Positions 31,080 through 42,190 of a DNA stretch of 64,000 bases are shown here, in pieces. Both the position numbers and the translations under genes were made by a program. The stretch is from Nephrocerus scutellatus (Eukaryota; Arthropoda; Insecta; Diptera; Pipunculidae). Every line of letters starts with the position of its first letter. Position 1 is the stretch's first letter. The stretch lies in contig OX352761.1 of the NCBI GenBank assembly GCA_947095585.1, positions 31,463,777-31,527,776 of the forward strand, given 5' to 3'. The notes under the pieces were generated by a model that was given only the letters and a program-made list of their open reading frames with translations, searched no databases and had not been told where the DNA came from.

Positions 31080-31985
31080 ACCCTACAATCCAATAGTGAC
31101 GCCTGAAAAGCGAATCTATTGACTTCTCAAAATGTTTACAGCACCGATAAGTTTTAAACGCTCGGTTCTGAATTCTATCTAATAGAATAGTTTTAGGTGA
31201 ACCTGACCAGATATGACAATTGTACTCAAGATAGCCAGATCAGAGGGTGTGAAATATTTCTTGTACAGTAAGAGAAAACCTAAATATTAGCATTTTTTGC
31301 GACAGTTAATATGTGTTCATTACAATGAAGCTTGTCGTTCATACCTACAAATAATTGCGAGTTTTCCAGTTTGGTCCATGCAAGTGCCATTTTTGGATAA
31401 TAGCTGTGGGTGCACGATTCGCTTAAACGACAGGACACAAAACGCTTTAGAAGCGTTAAATCCTATCTATAATGTTCTCCGCATTTTAATACGTTGTCCA
31501 AGTCAGAATTTAGTGTAGTGGTTTGTATTCCATATGTGAGGGGGAGGGACGTTCCACAAACTTATATGAGAAGGTGAAAGTGCAGACAAGTGTTCATTAA
31601 TAAATATGAGAAAGAGTTTCAGTGACAAAGCAGAGCCTGGGGAACGTCAGCATTTATGATGTGGAATTCAAACTTGAAACCGTCCAAAACAACTTGAATT
31701 GAGCGGTCCAAAAAAGAGCAAAAAAGAGCTTGTTATTCACGGAAGCAGTTTTTCTTCGAGTCCATAAGCACGAATTTTTGGCAAAAGAGTTTGAAACCAA
31801 ACTCTTTCAAATATGTACCTTGAAAATGTAACAACTTTGCTTTTACCAAATTAAGGAATAGACCGGTTCCACTGTTCGGTAAGATACGATTATGTCATCA
31901 AAACACCAGTAAAACTTTGCGCAAGAAATCCGTACTGCCGGTCACTAAGGATTTCGTAAATATCAAGATATTTCATGAGCTGTCG
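31080..31985 (-). mobile_element. CR1/Jockey-like LINE relic, RT C-terminal half
   Basis: It runs parallel to 34940-35880 in the same orientation. Matches include GATAAGTTTTAAACGCTCGG (31147), AGCCAGATCAGAGGGTGTGA (31231) and CGTACTGCCGGTCACTAAGG (31931). Many indels, no open frame of note. It probably represents an older copy of the family at 34547-37364. 30911-31079 has nothing recognisable. Confidence 0.75.
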
Positions 31986-32017
31986 ATTGATCAGCCACCA
32001 TGACCATGAAAAAAAGT

Positions 32018-32367
32018 AAAACAACCCATAAAAATTAAAATTTTTTGTGTCAATTCTCTAATCGGGAATACATAATGTGCAGTTTGAATAAAATCGGGTA
32101 CATTTTTTTTTGGGCCCGATTACTGCCAAATTTTTACAGAAGTGTTGTCCATCGAAGAAATTTTTTAAAAAATGTGTATGGGAGGCCCCCGACCCCGAGG
32201 CCCGAGGTGCCCCAAATTTTAATAGAAAGTATTGTCATGGGAAATACACATGTGTGCAAATTTTGAATAAAATCGGACTTTAAAAATTGTGTTAAAAATT
32301 GATCACAAAATTCTGCCCACCAGCCAGCCAGCCAGCCACGGGCACGCGGATTTAATATAGAGAATTT
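32018..32367 (-). mobile_element. Family A repeat, short copy
   Basis: The tail complement (AAACAACCCATAAAAATTAA) begins near 32018. One or two internal units follow, then a GCCAGCCAGCCAGCC tandem and a head (GATTTAATATAGAGAATTT) ending 32367. Both ends and the inverted 10-bp word are present. Confidence 0.75.
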
Positions 32368-32439
32368 AATGACTTAAAAATAAATATTCAACATATGTAT
32401 TCCAAATTCATAATCCATATCCGAACATTCGACAATAAA

Positions 32440-33060
32440 AAAACATCTATAGTATAGATTGTTTCAGATCATTAGGAAGTCTGTTAAGTAACACTGGAGC
32501 AGTGGGTAAATAAAATGTTTCAATTTTGTAGTTGCACAAATAAGGGTCATATTATTTCTGTGACGTGTACGTGCGAGTGTACGTGGAGACTTTAATATTT
32601 CGACTTCTACTGCTTTCTAAATAAAATATTTTTAGTACATTATATTTAAGTCCCTAAAAAGCCGTAATGATGGAGACAGACGATTCTTAAACAACTTATT
32701 CCATATTGCAGCTGAGTTTGAACTAAACCATATTAAAAATTTCTTTGAATATTGTTTGGATGCTTATCTCGCAACAAATAAATTTTACGATTAAAAAATA
32801 TTAAGTTTTTACGTAAATTATCTAGGTGAGTTTTAAAATTAATTCTTCAATCAATCCAAACTCCAAACTCTTGTATTTATTGAATTATCTGACATGAGTT
32901 TAAATGAGATTCAAATACTGCAGAACAGTTATTGTTAATATAATTGGTACAATTCATAGAACGATAACTATTTATAAAAAATTTAAGATAGTAAAGCGAA
33001 GCTTCCAAGCTCGGCATATGGATAGTTTTAATTCAGTGCTAAGATTGAATTACCTTAAAA
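32440..33060 (-). mobile_element. Possible LINE 3' relic of another family
   Basis: Near 32465-32510 the minus strand reads TAPVLLNRLPNDLK, which resembles the block found close to the C-terminus of CR1/Jockey-like RTs. The rest is too decayed to read. 33061-33507 shows nothing that I can assign. Confidence 0.35.
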
Positions 33061-33507
33061 AGATTTTAGTTTAATGGAAATACATTTTTTTTATACTTTT
33101 CTATCCCTATCTATTCCTAACTGTCCCTATGAATAACACAAAATCTCAAAAATAGGCCATCGTAAGCCGAGCGCTAAAACAAGTTTCATCAAATTCTGAC
33201 TGTTAGAAGTCGAGTAATACGAGTGGACAAACTGATAAATACACAAACTCACAAGCAAAAACAAGCACGCTGAAAAAACCCATGGCCCTGAATATTAGCT
33301 TTGCCCTTCGGGCTCCCAATTAATGTGAACTGCAAGTTTAAATAGCACCACTGAGGTTTTGTTACCATACAGTGTATATCAAACCATTTCCTTAATGGCA
33401 TCATATTATAATTTATATATCTTTAATTGTGGATTCAAAGTTATTATTTCTATATGACAAAGCAATATCATCCGAAAAACCTATTACATTATCTTTTAGT
33501 TTAAGAC

Positions 33508-34280
33508 TAAAAAAACAACCAATAAAAATACAATTTTTCATGTAAATTCTCTAATAAGAGATGGGTATGTGTTAAAATTTGAAGAAAATCGGGTTAATTT
33601 TTAAAAAAAAAAAAAAAAAGTTATGGGGCCCCACGAACCCGGGCCCGGGGTCTCCAATTTTTTTACAAAAAGTGTTGTCTATCGGAGATACACATGTGTA
33701 TTAAGTTTAAAGGAAATCGGGTTAATTTTTTTAAAAAAAGTTATGGGGCCCCACGAACCCGGGCCCGGGGTCTCCAAATTTTTTACAAAAAGTGTTGTCT
33801 ATCGGAGGTACACATGTGTATTAAATTTGAAGAAAATCGGGTTAATTTTTTTAAAAAAAGTTATGGGGCCCCACGAACCCGGGGCCGGGATCTCCAAATT
33901 TTTTACAAAAAGTGTTGTCTATCGGAGATACACATGTGTATTAAATTTGAAGAAAATCGGAATAATTTTTTTAAAAAAAGTTATGGGGCCCCACGAACCC
34001 GGGTCCGGGGTCTCCAAAATTTTTACAAAAATTGTTGTATATCAGAGATACACATGTGTATAAAATTTGAAGAAAATCGAGTAAAATTTTGTAAAATATT
34101 TGTATGGGAGCCCCCCGACCCCGAGGTCCGAGGGGCCTCAAATTTTAATGGAAAGTATTGTCACCGGAAATACACATTTCAATAAAATCGGGCCATGGGA
34201 AGTGGGTTAAAAATTTATCGCAAGATTCCACCACACACAAACCCACACACACGGGCACGCGAAGTTAATATAGAGAATTT
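33508..34280 (-). mobile_element. Family A repeat, copy with a 120-bp tandem core
   Basis: Tail complement at 33508, AAATTCTCTA at 33544, then a tandem core, one diverged unit, and head ending at 34280 with TAGAGAATTT, the inverse of AAATTCTCTA. This copy best shows the family structure. It also creates spurious open frames (33623-34185), because 120 is a multiple of three. Confidence 0.8.
33561..34145 (-). repeat. 120-bp tandem array, nearly five units
   Basis: The box ATCGGAGATACACATGTGTA recurs at 33681, 33801, 33921 and 34041, exactly 120 bp apart, with a weaker unit at 33561. The middle units differ by only a few bases, which indicates recent amplification or homogenisation inside one transposon copy. 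Confidence 0.9.
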
Positions 34281-34429
34281 AAAAATAGCGTTAATTTAAA
34301 TTAGAAATAAAATAGAACTTAATACTGAACCTTGTTAAAAACCGCAATCTATAGTTAGGCTACGAGAGTACCTAGTGCTGCCATCTGGTAACTGACGTCT
34401 CTATCGTTAAGTTTGATATTTAATAAGGG

Positions 34430-34546
34430 TATATTTAGTCAGAACGTTTTTTTATACCGCCGCTATTTTTGTTTGTTACAGTGATTTCAAAAATTTAAGT
34501 TCTGTGCGAAAATGGAATTAAATCGTGAACATTTTTGTGGTCGTCA
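34430..34546 (+). pseudogene. mariner transposase, first codons (5' fragment)
   Basis: ATG at 34512 begins MELNREHF, the start typical of one mariner subfamily. The frame is cut after about a dozen codons by the poly-T of a LINE at 34547. The rest of the transposase resumes at 37366 on the far side of the LINE. The upstream AT-rich leader may include the terminal inverted repeat, which I could not delimit. Confidence 0.6.
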
Positions 34547-34622
34547 TTTTTTTTTTATAATGTACACACGCTAAAGGGGTTTGCACCCTTATAATGCTTA
34601 GCACAGCGTGGGCGTTAGGAAA

Positions 34623-36559
34623 TTAGGGAGAGAAAAGGATGAGATGTCTATGCACACGTGTCTTAAACGACTGCAGATCATATAAATGCGGAAACACAGA
34701 ATCAGGCAATTCATTCCACATAACTATCGTGCGGCTAAAGAAGGAATCTCTGAATTGGTTAGTACGTCCGAAGATAGGCTTAATGGTGGACCCATGAGCT
34801 CGAGTTGAGGCACGGGTATTACGGATGGGTTGGAGAATGGGCGTGATGCATCCGGATATTTCTTTTGAACACCGCTTGTGGAAAAAGCGATAACACAGTG
34901 ACAGGCAGGAAACATTCCTACGATGTTCAAGCGATTCGATTGTTTTCGCGATATGTACATCACCAATAAGTTTTAACGCGCGGTTCTGAACTCTGTCTAG
35001 TAGATGCAATGTGGTCTTGGGAGCACCTGCCCAGACAATGCAGTTGTATTCAAGTTTAGGGCGAATATACGCCTTGTAAATAGTAGCCAGATCTGAAGGA
35101 GTGAAGTACATCTTGCACCGTTTTAGGAAACCTAAGCATCTCGCAGCATTTTTGGCGATGGCAAATATGTGGTCATTCCAACGAAGCTTGTTGTTGACAC
35201 ACATACCGAGAATTGAGAGTTTTTCAGTTTCTTTGATGCAAGATCCATTCATGGTTAAAGTTTGGGGTTTAAATTACGCTTAGACGACAGAAGACAGCAT
35301 TGGGTTTTAGAAGCGTTAAATTCAACTCTATTATGTAGGCCCACCTTGTTATGCTGTCAAGGTCAGAATTTAACGTGCTAAGCATACGTTGTTGTTCAAG
35401 TTCCACTTGTGTCGAAGAGGGGCGCGCAGAAAGCGAGAAGTCATATGAAAAGCTAAGAGTACTGTCGTCAGCAAAGGAATGGATTGGATTAGAGGTGGTG
35501 GATAGGAGATCATTAATGAAAATCAGAAAGAGAGTCGGAGATAAAACAGAGCCTTGAGGAACACCGGCGTTTATGCGGTGGACATTGGATTTGAATCCGT
35601 CCAATACGACCTGGATTGAACGGTCAGAAAGGTAGTTCCTAGTCCAATCGAGCAGGGTGTTGTTAATTCCATAAGCAGTCATTTTCGACAAAAGAGCTTG
35701 ATGCCAGACTCTGTCAAATGCCTTGGAAATATCGAGTGCAACGACTTTACTTTCACCAAATTTGTGAATAGACTGGTTCCACTTTTCAGTGAGATAAGCC
35801 ATCAGATCACCTGTAGAGCCTACGAAAACCGTACTGCTGGTCACTAAGGATTTCACGTGATTCAAGGTATTGCATAAGCTTACGATTGATCAGGGTTTCC
35901 ATAACCTTGGAGAGTATGGATGTTAGCGCAATGGGTCGGTATGAGGAAAGAAATGACGTTTCGCCTTTTTTAGGAACAGGCTGGATAGAGACTGTTTTCC
36001 AATTCCTTGGGACGACTCCAGAAGAATAAGAAAAATGGAAAAGTCTGCGCAGTGGTAATGCCAACGTTGAAGAACACCTCTTCAAAACTAAAGCGGGAAT
36101 GCCATCAGGCCCAGCAGATTTATGAATGTTGAGATCATTGATTACTCCAGCCACTTGACGAGTACGAAAGCAAATCTGTCCCATAGAGGATTCAACTCTT
36201 TCAAGTACAGGCGGCGACAACGCGCTATGTGGCAGCGTAGAGCTAGCTGCGAAATGTGAAGCAAGCAGATTGGCCTTGTCTATAGAGCTGACAGTTGGAA
36301 CGTCATTGTGAATAAGCGTTGGAATTGAAGACGAGGCAGTATTTTTAATTCGTTTCACGAATGACCAAAAAATTTTACTTCCTTTGGGACATTGAAGTAT
36401 TTTTTGCCTCAGTTTTTGGTCATATTCGAATTTTGCGCGTTTAAGGTAGGCAATCATTTCTGACTCGTCTAAATTTGGTTCGGTTTTCCACAGTGGGGTT
36501 TTTTTTATATAACCGAAAGCATACCTCACGGTTCCTAGTAACCTCTTTGCAGCTACCAA
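34623..36559 (-). pseudogene. LINE reverse transcriptase
   Basis: In order on the minus strand: YRPIALTSILSKVMETLINR (fingers) before a frameshift near 35840; VVALDISKAFDRVWH (motif A, catalytic Asp), INAGVPQGSVLSPTLFL (motif B), HSFADDSTL (motif C, both Asp present); a frameshift near 35260; then the thumb (LSILGMCVNNKLRWNDHI) and a C-terminus ending TRVHRHLILF. The catalytic residues are all present, so only the frameshifts visibly disable it. Confidence 0.88.
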
Positions 36560-37359
36560 GCATTTTCCTTCGGTTTAATACACTTTGTCCTGGAAGGGAT
36601 AAATTGTCTCATACCCTCGAGGATTATGTTAGTGATCGTATCAGAAGGGGCATCCACACCACTATTGGCGTTAAGTGGCCAGTTATAGCTTCTAAAGAAA
36701 TTATTGAGGCCATCCCAGTTGGCTTTCTCGTATAGCCATACTTTTCTTTTAGGAGTTTTCTCTTTAACTGTGTGGTTTGACAACGAGAAATTAGCTGATA
36801 CTACACAATGGTCTGAAGAGCCTAGAGGCGATAATACACTGACCGTGTATTTGTTAGGAAAAGAAGTAAGAAACAAGTCAAGGGTATTAGCGTTATGACT
36901 AACAATGTCTGGAATTCGAGTGGGCTCATTCACAAGCTGAGTGAGATGGTTAAAATCAGAAAATAACTCAACATCCTTTCCTTGTGGTGTTGTTAAGCCT
37001 GAATGGCGAAGCCAACTAGAATTGTGAATATTGAAATCTCCCGCAATTACGATTTCAGACAATGGATCAATTGAAAAAATTCTAGTAACAGAGTCGGACA
37101 GTGCATCTAACTCACTACAAGTTGAGACACTGTCTAAATTGGGGCTTCTGTATATGAAGCAGTAGTGACTTATCGTGAGATTGAAGTATCTTTGGGGATT
37201 AGTGGGACCAACATACATTGAATATTGCATGAAAATTTTGCCGTCATAAAGATTTGTTCGCTTAGGATCCCACATCATTTTACAATTGCCCAAAAAACTA
37301 CTCGAGGCAATTGGTCGAAAGATATGCTCAAATAATACCATCGCTGTGCTCCGAAACAT
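36553..37359 (-). pseudogene. LINE endonuclease (N-terminally truncated)
   Basis: The open frame has IVIAGDFNIHNSSWLR (catalytic Asp/Asn), NTLDLFLTS and LGSSDHCVV (catalytic Asp/His near the end of the fold). The N-terminal Asn and Glu motifs are missing because the copy begins mid-domain. It leads into the RT across a frame change at about 36555. Confidence 0.85.
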
Positions 37360-37365
37360 GTCTAT

Positions 37366-37765
37366 AAGATCATGGATCTATACGTATGAGATCGAAACCA
37401 AACAGCAGTCGACGTTATGGGTGTTCCAATATGAGCCGAATCCAACAAAAGTTTTTCGCGTACAAAGCACTTCGAATAAATGGTCTTCGGCGAAATAAGG
37501 AAAATCCACCGCCGACGACGGATCATTTCAATGCGACATGAGCTCGCATGAGCTCTCACACATCGGCACAACCGAATATTTGAGCTGTCAAAACATCGAA
37601 ATAATGGGTCATCCGCCATACAGTCCTGAATTAGCACCCAATGACTTCTTTTTGTTCCCATAAATCAATAATAAACACACCTGGAGAAGCGGTTTATGTG
37701 TTCAGAATGCATGTTTTGGAAGTACCTAAATCGGATTGGAAAAAGTGCTTCGAAAATTGGTTCAA
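37366..37765 (+). pseudogene. mariner transposase, C-terminal part (3' fragment)
   Basis: The plus strand reads SWIYTYEIETKQQSTLWVFQ, EPNPTKVF, FGEIRK, MGHPPYSPELAPNDFFLFP and HVLEVPKSDWKKCFENWF, all typical mariner blocks. The first catalytic Asp (before SWIY) is lost. The second catalytic block is scrambled by a small duplication near 37535. YSPELAPNDFF keeps the third (Asp). About 170 codons between this and the N-terminal fragment are missing, so the LINE insertion was accompanied by a deletion, or one occurred later. Confidence 0.8.
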
Positions 37766-37889
37766 ACCTTGGATCGTTGGTTGGTTGATCCTTATGGAGA
37801 ACCAGCTGGTATTAAACTCAACTAGAACTCCTCGTGCAAATGGACAAGTAGAACGTTATAACCGAACAATTTTGCATGCAAAAATTTGA
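37766..37889 (+). pseudogene. Ty3/Gypsy integrase scrap fused behind mariner
   Basis: TPRANGQVERYNRTIL is the block around the catalytic Glu of a retroviral-type integrase core. It is only about 40 codons long and is joined directly to mariner on the left and family A on the right. This makes one open frame (37641-37889) that mixes unrelated transposons. Confidence 0.7.
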
Positions 37890-38950
37890 GGCCCCTCGGA
37901 GCCCCCCGGGCTCCCATACAAATATTTTACAAAATTTACCCGATTTTTTTTAAATTTTATACGCATGTGTATCTTTGATGGACAACACTTTCTGTAAAAA
38001 TTTGGAAGTGATCGGGCCCCTGGTTCGGGGGGGCACCCATACAAATTTTATGAAAAAAGTTCCCGATTTTCTTCAAATTTTAAACGCATGTGTATCTCCG
38101 ATGGACAAAACTTTTTGTAAAATTTTTTAAGCGATCACGTCTAGGGGTCGGGGGGCTCCCATAAAATTTATTTTTTTTTAATTATCAATTTTCAACGTAC
38201 TTCCTAAGGCCCGATTTTCCTGAAATTTTGTACACATGTGTATATCCGGTGACAATACTTTCTTTTAAAATTTGGAAGTGATCGGGCCCCGAGTTCGTGG
38301 GACTCCCATACAAATTTAAAATAAAAATTACCCGATTTTTTATAAATTTTACACACATGTGTATACCCAATAAACAATACTTTTTCTAAAATTTGGTAGT
38401 GATCGGGCCCCGGGTTCGGCCGCAAGGCCCTTATACATTTTTTTATTTTTTTTGATGGCATCAGATACCGTCGTACTTGGGTGCGGTGTGTGCTGCGAAG
38501 TCGGCTGTGCTGCATGGTTTTGTTAGCGGAGAGAGAGAGAGAAATCTTAGCTCACGCACAAATGAACCCAGCAAATGAAACGAAACATAAATGTTTTATG
38601 CTTAATTCAACTTACTTACTTATTTACTTTATTTTTATTGATGTCGTTTTTTGTTGTCGATATCAACTTACAGATAGAACAACAAGTTTTCACAATATTC
38701 GTTCATTTGGCGTTTTCATAAATTAGTTCAGAGCAGTTAAAGAGTTCAAAGAAAATATGCTCGTGTTCCTTATTTTCTCAGAGTATGAGCGTGCTCTAAG
38801 TGCTCAGAATAAAATGATCTGAGCATTTTCAAATTTCAAATCTGATGTCAAATGTCTCTTTAGATGATTTTCTCCTACAATTAAAAAAAATGACCCAGGA
38901 TCGAGGGGCTCCCATATCAATTTTTAATTTTTATGGGTTGTTTTTTTTTT
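37888..38950 (+). mobile_element. Family A repeat, long variant (head missing)
   Basis: It starts inside an internal unit, has at least four units (37888-38430), then a non-repetitive segment (38440-38880) shared with 10890-11530 and 39960-40200, and ends with the tail TTTTTATGGGTTG and a T run at 38950. Includes a short GA tract at 38531-38542. Confidence 0.72.
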
Positions 38951-39059
38951 AATTTTATTTACACATCTTAACTCAACACAGTTCTATAAACAACATGACT
39001 AGTTGTTCTCTCTGTTTTGATTAATTTAGCGTTTGCTCTGCTAAATTTGTCGTTTTTCT

Positions 39060-39720
39060 TCCCTTGCATTGCTTTGAATTATTTTTTAATGGCCAGTTTT
39101 TCGGAGCTGTTGGTCAATATTTTGGTGCTACCTTTTTTCCCTTTTTTGTTATTTTCTTTAGTGCAGCCTTTGAGTACGGTCTAAGCATATACGCACTTCT
39201 GAATTCTAATTTTACGCGAGCACTCGATGTTGACGACTTCGGAGAGCACAAAGTTGAGGTTCGGTTCTCGTGAACCATTTCTTGAGGTGTTGCAGTGAAG
39301 TGATGCCAAAATCCTCAGTAGCAGATTCTTTTATAGAATGCATAGACATAGGGGATCTCTCTGTCGGTAACATAAAATAACAAAAACACATAATCGGTAA
39401 AAAAATTCGAATTGAAATATTTAAATGCAATTAGATACTCGTATTATCCAATCATCATATGCTCTACAGTAATGATATTTTAAAGAACCAAATGATGCTG
39501 TCCCGTCAAGGGATTGTAACTTATGGAATGTATCCGGAGGAATGATAAGCTAATGAGTACCATTTATCTTTGCATAATTCAAAGACACTATGCTTATATG
39601 GCTCTTATGATTGTCACATATTATAACACAGGCGTTTTCTTTAGAAACTGCGAATATTTTTTGAAATTCTCGGGAAAAGTATAAAAATAGTAGCAGTCAT
39701 AAGATAAATAAAGAATCGGA
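39060..39720 (-). pseudogene. pogo/Tigger-type transposase relic
   Basis: The minus strand (about 39690-39480) reads NACVIICDNHKSHIS, then LNYAKINGTH, LIIPPDTFHKLQSLD and FGSLK, the second and third catalytic blocks of pogo-like DDE transposases (DNHxSH ... PPHTSHKLQPLD). A stop follows NGTH. Further down, 39290-39080 shows a Lys-rich C-terminus with SKAALKKITKKGKK in another frame. No inverted repeats were located. Confidence 0.7.
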
Positions 39721-39724
39721 AACG

Positions 39725-39910
39725 AAACTGCTCGTCTCAGACTTACGCCTACGCATCGCTGAGGGTTCGTCCCAAGCTCACGCTCACGCAACGCTCAGTA
39801 TTCTCGCTTGTCGCAGGCTTACGCTTACGCATCGTCTACGGCGCACGCTCATCTCAGGCGCACGCCCACAAGTCGCTCAGGACGTACGCTCGTCTCAGGT
39901 TCACGCTAAA
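39725..39910 (+). repeat. Minisatellite, unit about 35 bp
   Basis: Imperfect units based on CGCTCGTCTCAGGCTTACGC plus TTACGCATCGCTCA. It is noticeably richer in GC and CpG than the flanks. It lies between the pogo relic and a family A copy. Confidence 0.65.
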
Positions 39911-39922
39911 TTATAAGTAATA

Positions 39923-40268
39923 AGAAAAAAAAACCCATAAAAATTAAAATTTTTCATCTAAATTCTCTAGAAAATCATCGAAAGAGACATTTGACATCAG
40001 ATGTTAAAATTGAAAAAGCTCAGATCATTTAATTTTGAGCATTTAGAGCATGCTCTTACTATGAGCAAATAAGAAATACGAGCATTTTTCTTGAAAACTC
40101 TGACTGACTGCTCTGAACTAATTTATGAAAACGCGAAATGACAGAATATTGTGAAAACTTGTTGCACATTAGCACATAAGATTGTGTGTTCCGTCTCATT
40201 GTCAATCATTCGCGGCTGCCAGTTTTATCGCGAAAATACTATCAACATTTATAGCGGCGCAAACAGTA
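39923..40268 (-). mobile_element. Family A repeat, tail side with the shared non-repetitive segment
   Basis: The tail complement (AAACCCATAAAAATTAAAAT) and AAATTCTCTA at 39959 are followed by GAGACATTTGACATCAGATG and the GAGCATGCTCTTACTATGAG region shared, inverted, with 38780-38880. Internal units and head are missing. Confidence 0.65.
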
Positions 40269-40338
40269 ATGCTTGATTTACATTTGGGCCGTCTGGCTCA
40301 CGATGCTTTCTCGCACGGCCCAAATGTAAATCAAGCAT
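40269..40338. repeat. Perfect 24-bp inverted repeat with 22-nt loop (MITE ends)
   Basis: ATGCTTGATTTACATTTGGG...CCGT at 40269-40292 is exactly inverse to 40315-40338. The arm sequence and the adjacent CTCGC link it to the MITE at 28935-29165, so it looks like a copy that has lost its interior. As RNA it would form a strong hairpin. 40339-40689 has nothing recognisable. Confidence 0.8.
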
Positions 40339-40689
40339 AGCTAGCTCACCACGATCTTGCAAAGTTACTTTTGCAATTTACTTCTTACGCCGACAAGCAG
40401 CGATTCGGCTTATGCACAGTGCTTATACCAGTCTCAACAACGTTCCAAATTTGTTCTGGTCCAAACAGAAATCGCTCCAGTAAGCTGCGCAGGTTTTCTA
40501 AGAACTTTGACACATTTTGACACCTCTGTTGAAGCTAGAAGGTAGATCTTCCAAGGCCTATAACTTCTGGGTTGGAGTTTACTGACTTTTCCAAATAACT
40601 GCTCAATTCAACCTCCTCTACATCTCTAAAAATTTTTGATTGCCTGCAATTCGGAATGTAGCTTATTAAAAACTTTATTTTATTATTTT

Positions 40690-41085
40690 ACTTGACTTGA
40701 CCCCTGTTTTTCTGTCTGTGTTTTCGATTTATTTAAGGTCCTTTTTAAGCCCCTTTCAAGGGAGCTAGAGAGCTGAAATTATATGAGGAGCTCAGTGTCA
40801 TGGGTCATATTAAGATCCAGCGTGTGACTCGTGTCGCAAGTCGAGTGTGGCGCGCGTAATGCGTGGAAGTGTTTTTTTCGATTTTTTTAGGTCTTAACCA
40901 ACCTCCAAACGATCTAGAGAGTTTAAATTTTGTGAGTAGCCAGTCTCTTGTTTTGAGCCTCATTTGATGCGTGTAATGGGTAAAAAAAAGGGTTTTTCGA
41001 CTTCTTTGAAGTGCTTTCTAACCAAATTTCACACGTCCTATACGCGTGTGGCATGCGTCGATGAATACTTAAAAAGTACATATTT
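40690..41085 (+). repeat. Dispersed repeat D, copy 1
   Basis: ACTTGACTTGACCCCTGTTT and the 'AGAGAGCTGAAATT...GAG' block match 58365-58600. Inside, GATCTAGAGAGTTTAAATTTTG (40911 onward) repeats the block of 40780, so it has two internal units. No ORF, family unknown. Confidence 0.5.
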
Positions 41086-41087
41086 TT

Positions 41088-41620
41088 AAATTCACTATAT
41101 TAACTCCGCGTGCCCGTGTGTTTGTTTGTCTGTTTTTTTGTGTGTCGTGGAAGCTTGCGATCAACTTTTAACACACTTCCCAAAGTCAGATTTCATTGAA
41201 ACTTTGCACACATTTGTTTTTCCATTGACAACACTTTCTATTAAATTTTGGGGCCCTGATGCCCGGGAGGTGCCCATACATTTTTTTTGTAAAAATTAAC
41301 CCGATTTGTTTTATAAAAACATTGGAGTGATCGGGCTCCGGGGTCGAGGGCCTCATACAAATTTTTTTAAAGATTCACCCAATTTTTTAAAATTGTATAC
41401 ACATGTGTATCTCCGATGGACAACACTTTTTCTAAAAATGTTGGAGTAATCGGACCCCGGGGTCGGGGGCTTCATAATTTTTGTAGAAAAATTTACCCAA
41501 TTTTCCTCTAATTGTATACACATATGTATCTCCGATAGACAAGACTTTTTGTAAAAATGTTGTCGTGGTCGGGATGGGGGCCTCAAATAATTTTTTTAAA
41601 AAATTTACCCGATCAGCTTA
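41088..41620 (+). mobile_element. Family A repeat, head side with several internal units
   Basis: The head AAATTCACTATATTAACTCC at 41088 is followed by a G/T-rich short repeat and at least three units marked by ATACACATGTGTATCTCCGA (41399, 41518). The tail is absent. 41621-42000 holds only a TTTACTTTAC repeat and AT-rich sequence. Confidence 0.7.
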
Positions 41621-41999
41621 CTTATAAAAATTTCGAATGCTTTCAATTGAAGGAGGGTTTTTCTTGAACAGTTCTTTGGTTTTACATTACCAAATATGTC
41701 AATGAACTCGTCTACGAAAAAAAAAATAGCCAAATTGGTTCAGCCGTTTTACTTTACTTTACTTTAGTTACATTTGTAATATTAGTATGGATAGTATGGA
41801 TTTTCTTCTTTCTATAATTATTGGCATTTACAAGTACAAATTTTTCTTAATTCAGATAGATCTACATGATTTCACATATAACACAATCACAAATTGTGTT
41901 TTGTATTTTTCAAAAAATGAAAAAAAAAGGACGAAATGATCTGCGAATTTATGCCAAAAAACAGAAAAGCTATATAAGAATACAAAAAGGACAAAATAA

Positions 42000-42190
42000 C
42001 CAAATGTTACCATAAAAATATACTTTCGTACGTTTATTTTGAAATGTTACCATAATGCAACAGATATTATTTCCCATGCAGATATAAAATAACCATACCA
42101 TTATCATAATGTCAATCTCTTCTGGCTTACAACAATTTCAATACAACTATAGTCATCCTGCTCATTTTTTTTTTAACACGGCTTTAGTCA
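42000..42190. mobile_element. MITE, second copy, diverged
   Basis: TCTCTTCTGGCTTACAACAA and CATCCTGCTCATTTTTTTTT match the right arm of the element at 28935-29165. ATGTTACCATAA and GCAACAGATATTATTTCCCA match its centre. The left arm is not evident. Confidence 0.5.

Larger units (their letters stand above)
34547..37364 (-). mobile_element. CR1/Jockey-like non-LTR retrotransposon, 5'-truncated, inserted in a mariner
   Basis: The 10-T run at 34547-34556 is the poly-A tail read on the minus strand. The 3' untranslated region has GCATTATAAGGGTGCAAA. Upstream come RT (34623-36559) and endonuclease (36553-37359) without RNase H. It starts inside the endonuclease, so the 5' end is missing. Mariner sequence flanks both sides. 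Two frameshifts (about 35840 and 35260) break the ORF. Relatives are at 2890, 3735, 25105 and 31080. Confidence 0.85.

Noticed and set aside
33623..34185. Two overlapping frames of 146 and 163 codons
   Set aside because: By-products of a 120-bp tandem repeat, a multiple of three; repetitive peptides with no domain.
37641..37889. An 82-residue novel fusion gene
   Set aside because: It is a chance joining of a mariner C-terminus with an integrase scrap in one frame, without promoter or conserved start.
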